A stretch of 22,510 nt of DNA from assembly GCA_030627625.1 (NCBI GenBank), contig DAOURR010000037.1, positions 1 through 22,510 of the forward strand. The letters run 5' to 3'. The position numbers and the translations under genes are program-made. Source of the DNA: UBA3103 sp002365855. Its GTDB lineage: Bacteria > Bacillota > Desulfotomaculia > Desulfotomaculales > Pelotomaculaceae. This document shows, piece after piece, positions 14,037 through 21,285 of this stretch. How positions within the stretch are numbered: the first letter of the stretch is position 1; each line of letters opens with the position of its first letter. The notes beneath the pieces are model-generated. The model searched no databases. It saw only the letters and a list, made by a program, of their open reading frames with translations, and had not been told where the DNA came from.

Positions 14037-16695
14037 GAAGTATGTCTACCTCTTCCAGGAGGGAAGCGCCAGGATGAAAGACCTGCTGGGGGGAAAAGGG
14101 GCAAACCTGGCTGAAATGACCAATATCGGCTTTCCTGTCCCCCCTGGATTGATTATCTCCACAGAAGCGTGTAAGGATTTTACGGCCAGGGGACAGGTTT
14201 TTCCCGAGGGTATGGAAATGCAGGTACGGGACAAGATAGCCATTCTTGAAGAAACTCTTGGAAAGAAGTTCGGCAAAGGCGCCAATCCCCTGCTGCTTTC
14301 AGTTCGTTCAGGCGCGCCTGTGTCCATGCCAGGAATGATGGACACCGTTTTAAACCTCGGCATGAACGACCAAACCGTGGAGTCCCTGTCCGGCGGCAAC
14401 AAAAGTTTCGCTTTGGACAGCTACCGCCGTTTCATTACCATGTTCGGCGATGTAGTCATGGGGATAGAGCATCATAAGTTTGAGAGGATCCTGGAGCGCC
14501 ACAAAGATAAGGAAAGGGTGCAGTTTGACAACCAGTTATCCACGGAGGGATGGCTGGAATTAATAGATGAATATAAAAAGCTTATTCAGAGGGAAGCCGG
14601 ACGCGCCTTTCCGCAGGAGCCGATGGAGCAGCTTTTTATGTCGATTCACGCTGTTTTTAATTCCTGGAATAGCGACCGGGCTGTTGTCTACCGGAGAATC
14701 AACAAGATTTCCGATGGACTCGGAACGGCCATTAATATCCAGGCCATGGTTTTTGGCAACATGGGCAGCAACTGCGGCACCGGTGTGGCTTTTACACGCA
14801 ACCCTTCCACGGGTGAGAAAAAGCTGTACGGTGAGTATCTGATCAACGCCCAGGGAGAGGACGTGGTGTCCGGTATTCGCACTCCTCAACCCATTGCGAC
14901 CTTAGGGCAGGAGATGCCGGATATCTACAGGCAGTTTGAGGCTATCTGCAGGCGCCTCGAATTCCATTACAGGAATATGCAGGATATTGAATTTACCGTT
15001 GAACAGGGTAAATTATGGATACTTCAGACACGTAACGGCAAGCGCACCGTCCAGGCGGCTATAAAGATTGCAGTTGACATGGTTAACGAGGGTCTGATTA
15101 CCAAAGAAGAATCCGTATTGAGGGTTGAGCCGGGTCAGCTGGACCACCTTCTGCACCGGAGGATAGACCCTGACTCAGAACTTAATGTGGTGGCTAAAGG
15201 TTTGCCTGCCTCCCCGGGGGCCGCATCGGGCATGGTTGTATTCGATGCCGATTTGGCTGAAAAATATGGGCAGGATGGAAAAAAAGTGATCCTGGTGCGT
15301 ACCGAGACAACTCCAGATGATATTCACGGGATTTTATATGCTCAGGGTATTCTTACCTCGCGTGGCGGGATGACCAGCCATGCCGCGGTTGTCGCGCGTG
15401 GCATGGGTAAACCCTGTGTGAGCGGCTGTGAAGCTCTGCGGATAGATTACGACCGCAACGAATTTTCAGCAGGCAGCACCGTGGTAAAACAGGGAGACAT
15501 CATTTCCATAGATGGGACTACCGGGGATGTTATTATCGGTACAGTACCTATGATTGACCCGGAATTATCCCCCGAGTTCCAGAGAGTGCTGGATTGGGCT
15601 GATGAGATTAAGAGCCTTGGTGTCAGGGCAAACGCGGACACCCCCGGGGATGCCGCTAAAGCGCGGGCATTTGGTGCAGAGGGCATTGGCCTAACCCGCA
15701 CCGAGCACATGTTTATGGAGCAGGAGCGACTGCCCCTGGTTCAGAAAATGATCCTGGCCTCCAGTTTAAAAGAAAGGCTGTCAGCCTTAGATATGCTTTT
15801 GCCCATGCAGCAGGAAGATTTTTATGGAATTTTGAAGGCGATGAACGGCTTTCCAGTAACAATCAGGCTGTTAGACCCGCCGTTGCACGAGTTCCTGCCC
15901 AGCTCAGAGGAACTCATGGTGGACATTACACGCCTGCGCCTGACTGGCGGGGATAAAGCTGAGATCACAGAAAAAGAGGACATACTGCGTAAAGTGCGGG
16001 CCCTGTCTGAATCTAACCCTATGCTGGGTCACCGCGGCTGCCGGCTGGGTATTACCTACCCGGAAGTGTATATTATGCAGGCCAGGGCAATCTTTCAAGC
16101 AGCCTCCCAACTGGTATTAGAAGGGTTTGACCCTTTTCCCGAAGTAGAAATACCTCTTGTCATCGATGTTAATGAGCTGTCATACCTGCGGGAGCTGATC
16201 GTAAACGTTGCCGAAGAGGTCCAGAAAAAATATGATATAAATCTTCATTATACAGTCGGAACAATGATCGAGGTGCCCAGGGCGGCGCTGCTGGCTGACG
16301 AAGTGGCGGCGGAAGCGGACTTCTTTTCCTTCGGCACCAACGACCTGACCCAGACCACCATGGGTTTTTCCAGGGATGATGCCGAGGGCAAATTTATTCG
16401 CGTCTACCTGGACCAAAAAATATTACCTGACAACCCCTTCATGATTCTGGACCGCAAAGGCGTTGGCAAATTAATGCAGATGGCTGTCACGCTTGGCCGC
16501 AAAACCAAGCCCGATCTGCTTATAGGCATCTGCGGGGAGCATGGCGGCGAGCCCAGTTCTATTGAGTTTTGCCAGAATATCGGCTTGGACTATGTCAGTT
16601 GCTCACCCTTCAGGGTCCCTATCGCCAGGCTGGCTGCAGCACAGGCCAGGGTAAAATGCAACCCGGACCTGAAGCATGATTATAGTACTTTGTAA
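14026..16695 (+). CDS. ppdK: pyruvate, phosphate dikinase
   Basis: Interconverts pyruvate + ATP + Pi and PEP + AMP + PPi; in anaerobes it can run either way. 889 residues, a full-length PPDK. N-terminal ATP-grasp domain (LLGGKGANLAEM, 21-32; SVRSGAPVSMPGMMDT near 92), central phosphohistidine domain with GGMTSHAAVVARG where H452 is the catalytic His and T450 the expected PpsR target, and a C-terminal PEP/pyruvate barrel with FGTNDLTQTTMG and the catalytic Cys C836 in CGEHGGEP. All key residues are present. The ATG lies inside the end of ppsR behind AGGGGAGAGA, so regulator and target are translationally coupled. A strong terminator ends the unit. Confidence 0.98.
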   Translation: MEGKKYVYLFQEGSARMKDLLGGKGANLAEMTNIGFPVPPGLIISTEACKDFTARGQVFPEGMEMQVRDKIAILEETLGKKFGKGANPLLLSVRSGAPVSMPGMMDTVLNLGMNDQTVESLSGGNKSFALDSYRRFITMFGDVVMGIEHHKFERILERHKDKERVQFDNQLSTEGWLELIDEYKKLIQREAGRAFPQEPMEQLFMSIHAVFNSWNSDRAVVYRRINKISDGLGTAINIQAMVFGNMGSNCGTGVAFTRNPSTGEKKLYGEYLINAQGEDVVSGIRTPQPIATLGQEMPDIYRQFEAICRRLEFHYRNMQDIEFTVEQGKLWILQTRNGKRTVQAAIKIAVDMVNEGLITKEESVLRVEPGQLDHLLHRRIDPDSELNVVAKGLPASPGAASGMVVFDADLAEKYGQDGKKVILVRTETTPDDIHGILYAQGILTSRGGMTSHAAVVARGMGKPCVSGCEALRIDYDRNEFSAGSTVVKQGDIISIDGTTGDVIIGTVPMIDPELSPEFQRVLDWADEIKSLGVRANADTPGDAAKARAFGAEGIGLTRTEHMFMEQERLPLVQKMILASSLKERLSALDMLLPMQQEDFYGILKAMNGFPVTIRLLDPPLHEFLPSSEELMVDITRLRLTGGDKAEITEKEDILRKVRALSESNPMLGHRGCRLGITYPEVYIMQARAIFQAASQLVLEGFDPFPEVEIPLVIDVNELSYLRELIVNVAEEVQKKYDINLHYTVGTMIEVPRAALLADEVAAEADFFSFGTNDLTQTTMGFSRDDAEGKFIRVYLDQKILPDNPFMILDRKGVGKLMQMAVTLGRKTKPDLLIGICGEHGGEPSSIEFCQNIGLDYVSCSPFRVPIARLAAAQARVKCNPDLKHDYSTL

Positions 16696-16762
16696 CCAGC
16701 GGCTTTTACTAACACGATCAGCTGCCTGGTTGCCGGCTTTTGAAATGCTTGCAAGTTACTCT

Positions 16763-16793
16763 AGTGCTGGCTATTAATAACCAGCACTTTTTT
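16763..16793 (+). terminator. intrinsic terminator after ppdK
   Basis: A perfect 8-base stem, AGTGCTGG (16763-16770) with CCAGCACT (16781-16788), closes a 10-base loop and runs into six T residues. It closes the ccpN-ppsR-ppdK unit. Confidence 0.95.
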
Positions 16794-16816
16794 ACGGGGG
16801 TATTAACCTGCGACAG

Positions 16817-17392
16817 ATGAGGTTGTTTGTAGCTGTTAATTTCACAGATGAAATAAAACAGGCTTTAGGGCAGTTAATGCTTGAACTGAAGCGGCTGCCA
16901 TCAGATGCAAGGTGGGTAAATGTTGAAAACCTGCATCTTACCGTTCATTTCCTGGGTGATGTCAGGGAAGATCTGATCCCGTCCGTTGTAAGCGCGTTAA
17001 AAAATGCCGTTTCGGGTGTCACCCCTTTTACCATCGACCTTAAAGGGGTTGGGGTTTTTCCATCTATTGAACGGCCACGTGTTTTTTGGGCGGGCGTTGG
17101 AGGTGAAACAGCGCCTCTTTATCAACTTAACCGCCAGGTTCAAAGTGAAATGGCGAATATTGGTTATGCAGCGAACAAAAGCCGGTTTTCCCCTCATCTG
17201 ACTTTAGCCAGGATTCGATCCCCGTTGGGCTTTGTGGATGTGTTCAAGAGAGCCGAAAAGTTAACGGGTAATAAAAGATTTGGTTTGCAGAAGATAGCTT
17301 CGACGGAACTGATGCTTAGTGAACTGGGGCCAAAGGGCCCTAAATATTTTGTGCTGGCCCGGGTTCCTTTGACCGCATCCCTAAAGGTATAA
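16817..17392 (+). CDS. thpR: RNA 2',3'-cyclic phosphodiesterase ThpR (LigT family)
   Basis: 2H phosphoesterase of 191 residues that opens 2',3'-cyclic phosphates on RNA ends to 2'-phosphates; cytoplasmic, physiological role uncertain. The two catalytic HxTx motifs are HLTV (40-43) and HLTL (126-129), and the start MRLFVAVNF is the usual family N terminus. The ATG at 16817 matches that N terminus, but the only purine-rich site, GGGGG (16796-16800), is 16 bases away, which is too far. An in-frame CTG at 16808 would be 7 bases from it and add three residues. It sits just after the ppdK terminator with no clear promoter of its own. Confidence 0.93.
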   Translation: MRLFVAVNFTDEIKQALGQLMLELKRLPSDARWVNVENLHLTVHFLGDVREDLIPSVVSALKNAVSGVTPFTIDLKGVGVFPSIERPRVFWAGVGGETAPLYQLNRQVQSEMANIGYAANKSRFSPHLTLARIRSPLGFVDVFKRAEKLTGNKRFGLQKIASTELMLSELGPKGPKYFVLARVPLTASLKV

Positions 17393-17447
17393 AGGGAGAT
17401 GCAGGGGCATAGATTTAATGGAAATATAGTTGAAAGTGGGGAAGTCC

Positions 17448-18050
17448 ATGTATATCCTGGCACTTAACGGCAGCCCCCACAGGGAGGGCAACACCGCATT
17501 TATGCTGGGCGCTGCCCTTGAAGAAGTGGCGTCAGCCGGGGCAAGGACCGGCCTGATCCATGTTTCTGAAGAGTTGGCTGACGTAAAGTACCCTTTCTGC
17601 CTTTACTGCAGTTCGCCCTGTGACGGCAGGTGCTACAAGAACAGCAAGCTGGCAAAGGTGTTGGAGCTGATGCGAAAGGCAGATGGTGTTTTGCTTGGAA
17701 GCCCCGTTTATTTTGGAACGGTTTCCGCGCCGCTGAAGTGTTTCTGGGATAAAACCAGAATTTTAAGAAGTGAAAAACAGCTCCTTAATGTAGTTGGAGG
17801 CGCTCTGGCAGTGGGTGCATCACGTTTTGGCGGGCAGGAAACAACCTTAAGAGCACTTCAGGACATGATGCTATGTCAGGGTATGATCGTGGTAGGTGAC
17901 GGGCATCTGGAAGATGATGCGGGGCACCAGGGGGCCTGCGCCCAACAGCCGTCCAGATCCGACATGTCGGGGCTGGAGCGTTCAAGAATTTTAGGCAGGC
18001 GAGTTCTAATAGTGGCCAAAGCAACCTCAGGACTGCGGAAAAGGAGCTAA
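17448..18050 (+). CDS. flavodoxin-like NAD(P)H-dependent FMN reductase with a Cys4 motif
   Basis: 200-residue flavodoxin-fold protein of the NADPH-dependent FMN reductase / iron-sulfur flavoprotein superfamily. The FMN phosphate loop is LNGSPHREGNT (6-16), and SPVYFGTVSAPLKCFWDKT is the second flavin-binding block. Between them C51, C54, C58 and C62 form a compact C-x2-C-x3-C-x3-C cluster, close to but not the same as the four-cysteine [4Fe-4S] motif of archaeal/clostridial iron-sulfur flavoproteins. The electron donor and acceptor cannot be told from sequence. ATG 17448 is chosen for its position right before the beta strand; an AGTGGGGA (17435-17442) lies 5 bases upstream. TTG 17430 is an alternative. 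A terminator follows directly. Confidence 0.85.
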   Translation: MYILALNGSPHREGNTAFMLGAALEEVASAGARTGLIHVSEELADVKYPFCLYCSSPCDGRCYKNSKLAKVLELMRKADGVLLGSPVYFGTVSAPLKCFWDKTRILRSEKQLLNVVGGALAVGASRFGGQETTLRALQDMMLCQGMIVVGDGHLEDDAGHQGACAQQPSRSDMSGLERSRILGRRVLIVAKATSGLRKRS

Positions 18051-18056
18051 AAATCC

Positions 18057-18084
18057 CCGGCTAGCGTTTGCTGCCGGTTTTTAT
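18057..18084 (+). terminator. intrinsic terminator after the FMN reductase gene
   Basis: CCGGC (18057-18061) pairs with GCCGG (18073-18077) and AGC (18063-18065) with GCT (18070-18072), leaving one bulged T and a GTTT loop. The run TTTTTATTTT follows. Confidence 0.88.
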
Positions 18085-18120
18085 TTTCTATTGTGAAAAA
18101 CTCTCGTTCTGCCTCTCCCT

Positions 18121-18149
18121 GCAGGATTCCCTGAACAGCTGTAGAATAA
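18121..18149 (+). promoter_or_regulatory. candidate sigma-H promoter for dgt
   Basis: GCAGGATTC (18121-18129), an 11-base spacer and GTAGAATAA (18141-18149) fit the sigma-H consensus RnAGGAWWW-N11/12-RnnGAATWW (as I recall it) with one mismatch, the last W of the -35. It lies between the preceding terminator and the dgt start, 36 bases before the ATG. No comparable sigma-A promoter was seen in this gap. Confidence 0.6.
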
Positions 18150-18185
18150 GTTTTACACTATTCATTGAGGTCAGGTTGTGAAGAT

Positions 18186-19187
18186 ATGGATATCCGCCTT
18201 CGCTCCGAGGAGCTAGAGCGAAAAACATTATCAGACCGTGCCTGTTTGAGCGGCTCGAGCCGGGGCCGGCTGCGCCCGGAGAAAGAATGCGGTGTGCGCA
18301 CAGCTTTTCAGCGCGACCGTGACAGGATAATTCATTCAAAAAGCTTCCGCCGCCTTAAACATAAAACGCAGGTTTTTATTATACCGGAAGGAGACCATTA
18401 CCGCACCAGACTTACTCATACGCTGGAGGTTGCTCAGATAGCCCGTACAATTGCCCGGGCGCTCAGGCTAAATGAGGATTTAACCGAGGCGATCGCCCTG
18501 GGACATGACTTGGGGCATACCCCTTTTGGCCACGCCGGTGAAATGGCTATAAACGGGGTTTTTAAACCTGGTTTTAAACATAATGTGCACAGCCTCAGGG
18601 TTGTTGACTTGTTAGAGGACAGCAGGGGGCTTAACCTGACCTGGGAGGTGCGCGACGGCATTCTGAACCATACCGGGGAAACAATGCCGGCCACGCTGGA
18701 GGGGCAGATCGTTAAGATAGCTGATAGAGTTGCTTACATTAACCATGATCTGGATGATGCGATAAGGGGCGGAGTCCTAAGCATCGGGCAGATACCTGCC
18801 AACTGCCTTGAGACTTTGGGAAAACACCACCGGGACAGGATCAATACTATGGTTTTGGACCTGATCAACACCAATTGGGAAGGGACTCAGGCGATAAAAA
18901 TGAGCCCCGCGGTTCAGGAGGCCACTGACAGCCTGAGAAATTATTTGTTTGAATATGTTTATATCGGTTCTGAGGCCAAGCGGGAGGAAGCAAAGGCCTG
19001 CCACGTTGTTCAGGGCTTGTTTAGGCACTTACAGCAGCATCCTGGCAGCTTGCCGGAGGAATACCTGCGACGTGCCCGGTCGGGAGATATCGAAAGGGTG
19101 GTGTGCGATTATATTGCAGGCATGACCGACAGGTTTGCAATACGCATGTATCAGAAATATTTTCTGCCTCTACCGTGGGTGGAGTAA
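18186..19187 (+). CDS. dgt: deoxyguanosinetriphosphate triphosphohydrolase-like protein
   Basis: HD-superfamily dNTP triphosphohydrolase that would split dGTP (or other dNTPs) into deoxynucleoside and tripolyphosphate, adjusting dNTP pools. It has 333 residues and belongs to the short Dgt-like subfamily common in Gram-positives. Metal residues are visible: H78 in RLTHTLEV, the HD pair H107-D108, H111 and H116 in HDLGHTPFGHAGE, and the later Asp in KIADRVAYINHD. ATG 18186 is preferred; the purine-rich GAGGTCAGG (18167-18175) upstream gives only a weak ribosome site. An in-frame TTG at 18165 would add 7 residues. Placed before dnaG, as in several related clostridia. Confidence 0.94.
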   Translation: MDIRLRSEELERKTLSDRACLSGSSRGRLRPEKECGVRTAFQRDRDRIIHSKSFRRLKHKTQVFIIPEGDHYRTRLTHTLEVAQIARTIARALRLNEDLTEAIALGHDLGHTPFGHAGEMAINGVFKPGFKHNVHSLRVVDLLEDSRGLNLTWEVRDGILNHTGETMPATLEGQIVKIADRVAYINHDLDDAIRGGVLSIGQIPANCLETLGKHHRDRINTMVLDLINTNWEGTQAIKMSPAVQEATDSLRNYLFEYVYIGSEAKREEAKACHVVQGLFRHLQQHPGSLPEEYLRRARSGDIERVVCDYIAGMTDRFAIRMYQKYFLPLPWVE

Positions 19188-19248
19188 TTTTTGTAGGATA
19201 CTAAAGCCAGATATTGGTAATCATATTAGAAAAATGTCGATAGTGAAA

Positions 19249-19278
19249 GAAGGAAAATATTAAAGTCGTAGCGAAGAA
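19249..19278 (+). promoter_or_regulatory. candidate sigma-H promoter upstream of dnaG, distal
   Basis: GAAGGAAAA (19249-19257), 12 bases, and AGCGAAGAA (19270-19278) match RnAGGAWWW-N12-RnnGAATWW except for G in place of the T of GAAT. That T is usually well kept, so this is the weaker reading. It lies in the 208-base gap between dgt and dnaG, which contains no gene. Confidence 0.4.
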
Positions 19279-19327
19279 TTCTTAAATAAATGCATTTTTT
19301 GGCATTAATCACAAAATGTTATTTCCG

Positions 19328-19356
19328 GCAGGACAATAAAGATATTTGTTGAACTA
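19328..19356 (+). promoter_or_regulatory. candidate sigma-H promoter upstream of dnaG, proximal
   Basis: GCAGGACAA (19328-19336), 11 bases, and GTTGAACTA (19348-19356) match the sigma-H pattern with two mismatches (C at one W, C for the T of GAAT). Transcription would start near 19362, just before the hairpin that carries the dnaG ribosome site. In B. subtilis the dnaG-sigA operon is known to have a sigma-H promoter, which makes the reading reasonable. Confidence 0.42.
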
Positions 19357-19367
19357 TTTATGTTACG

Positions 19368-19395
19368 CCGGGACTGGTTAGAAAGGTGATCCCGG
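19368..19395 (+). promoter_or_regulatory. hairpin enclosing the dnaG Shine-Dalgarno
   Basis: CCGGGA (19368-19373) and TCCCGG (19390-19395) are perfect 6-base complements. The 16-base loop contains the Shine-Dalgarno AAAGGTGA (19382-19389) and the stem ends exactly against the GTG start at 19396. No T run follows, so it is not a terminator. A role in translation control is inference. Confidence 0.5.
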
Positions 19396-21285
19396 GTGGG
19401 CATAATATCTGATGAAATCATCGAGGATGTTCGCCAGCGATCGGACATCGTTGAGGTGGTTACACGCCACGTTTCATTAAAGAAAACAGGGAAAAATTAT
19501 ATCGGTTTATGCCCCTTTCACAGTGAGCGAACACCTTCATTTACTGTCACGCCGGATAAGCAAATTTTTTATTGTTTCGGATGCAACGCCGGTGGTGATG
19601 TTTTCAGGTTTTTGATGCTGAAAAACAACCTGACTTTTTATGAAGCAGTAAGCTCCCTGGCTGAACAGGCAGGGATAACAATTCCCTCATCTGACAGTCC
19701 CGACCAGCTGGTTAAAAAGCGCAAGCTGGAAGGATTGCGCCGTATTAATCACCTGGCGAAGGAATTTTTTCAAAATATGCTGTGGCGGCATGATTCCGCT
19801 GCAGGAGCCAGAGAGTACCTGTCAGGGAGAGAACTGCCACAGGAGCTGCTGGAACGCTTTCAGGTTGGTTTTGCTCATCCGGGCTGGAGCAATCTCCTGG
19901 AGTTTCTGGAAAAGAAAGGATACCGGCCCAAGGACGCTGCCCAAGCCGGTCTGGTTATTGAAAGTCAAACCGGAAGTTACTATGACAGGTTTCGTAACAG
20001 GATAGTTTTCCCTATATGGAATGCCACCGGCCAGGTGATTGGATTTGGAGGCCGGGTTCTTGACGAATCACTGCCCAAGTACCTTAACACACCAGAAACA
20101 CCACTTTTCAGCAAAGGACGTACGCTATATGGACTGCACCTTGCGAGGGCATCCATCAGAGAAAAGGGCTATGTGATAGTGGTTGAAGGGTACATGGATG
20201 TGCTGACGGCTCATCTTTACGGGATTACGAATGCTGTGGCATCTTTAGGCACCGCGCTTACCGCGGACCAGGGCAGGATGTTAATGAACTATACCAGGAA
20301 TGTTGTAATTGCTTATGACGCTGATGCAGCCGGAGTCGCGGCCACTATGCGGGGACTTGATCTCCTGCAGGAACTGGGCTGTCAGGTCCGGGTGGTAAGC
20401 ATTCCGGACGGTAAGGACCCCGACGATTTCATAAAAAGACACGGGTATCAGTCCTGGGAATATTTAGTCGAGCAATCGCCTTCATTGATTGGATACAAGT
20501 TGCAGCAGTCTGCAGGCAGGGGACATTCAAAGTCAATCGCCTTAAAACTGGAGGTTATGCAGGATATATTCCCAAGTTTATCCTTAAAGGGTGAAGTTGA
20601 AAGGGAAGAAGGTTTGAAAGAGATTGCCGCGGCATTAAATTTGAGCTGGGAGACTGTTGCTGGAGAATTTAAGAAATTTAAGGCTAGTTTGGGTAAAAAA
20701 TGGACAAAAACGGATAACATTGTAAAAAACACGCATAATATTGTACGCAAAGAGGAAAAACTTGATGTTAGGGGAAAAGCTGAGTCTATTCTCCTGCGGA
20801 TTATCCTGGAGGATCCTTCTCTGGCAGTTAATATTCAGGACGAATTGGGTAAAGAACCATTTACAAACTCATATCATCAAGAAATTTTTAAACATTTTCT
20901 AATAGCTGCTGAGCAACCGGGCTACAGGCCCGAAAATATTTTTAAATTCATTCAAAACGATGTTCAAAATGTTTTAAGTATGTTACTAACATTAGATATT
21001 CCCGGGGAAAACCCCGAGCAGATCTTCAAAGCCTATATCGAGTCAATAAATCGATACATCCGTCAGGAACGCAGGGAGAATCTTTTGAAGGAAATACGTG
21101 AAGCTGAAAACACAGGTAATGATAAGTTGTTTCATGATTTATTTGAAGAGCTTATTATCTTAAAAGGGATAGATGAGGCTGAAAAAACCGGCAACCGCGG
21201 ACGTGCTGAAAGATTGTTAAAGAAACACCGGGAGAAATTTACTCTAAATAATGGAAAGCGCCTTGAGGGGAGGGATACGATGTGA
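19396..21285 (+). CDS. dnaG: DNA primase DnaG
   Basis: Makes RNA primers at the replication fork and binds the replicative helicase through its C terminus. 629 residues, typical. The zinc-binding domain has C39-P-F-H42 and C60-F-G-C63; the RNA polymerase core follows, with TOPRIM acids E264 (VEGYMD) and D308, D310 (AYDADAAG); the last 150 residues are helical and charged like a helicase-interaction domain. Start GTG 19396 (MGIISDEIIEDVRQ) matches family N termini and has AAAGGTGA 6 bases upstream. The stop overlaps the sigA start by 4 bases, the usual dnaG-sigA operon. Confidence 0.97.
   Translation: MGIISDEIIEDVRQRSDIVEVVTRHVSLKKTGKNYIGLCPFHSERTPSFTVTPDKQIFYCFGCNAGGDVFRFLMLKNNLTFYEAVSSLAEQAGITIPSSDSPDQLVKKRKLEGLRRINHLAKEFFQNMLWRHDSAAGAREYLSGRELPQELLERFQVGFAHPGWSNLLEFLEKKGYRPKDAAQAGLVIESQTGSYYDRFRNRIVFPIWNATGQVIGFGGRVLDESLPKYLNTPETPLFSKGRTLYGLHLARASIREKGYVIVVEGYMDVLTAHLYGITNAVASLGTALTADQGRMLMNYTRNVVIAYDADAAGVAATMRGLDLLQELGCQVRVVSIPDGKDPDDFIKRHGYQSWEYLVEQSPSLIGYKLQQSAGRGHSKSIALKLEVMQDIFPSLSLKGEVEREEGLKEIAAALNLSWETVAGEFKKFKASLGKKWTKTDNIVKNTHNIVRKEEKLDVRGKAESILLRIILEDPSLAVNIQDELGKEPFTNSYHQEIFKHFLIAAEQPGYRPENIFKFIQNDVQNVLSMLLTLDIPGENPEQIFKAYIESINRYIRQERRENLLKEIREAENTGNDKLFHDLFEELIILKGIDEAEKTGNRGRAERLLKKHREKFTLNNGKRLEGRDTM

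Noticed and set aside
19289..19306. AATGC/GCATT inverted repeat in the dgt-dnaG gap
   Set aside because: Only five base pairs around an 8-base T-rich loop with no conserved context; not enough to call a terminator or operator.
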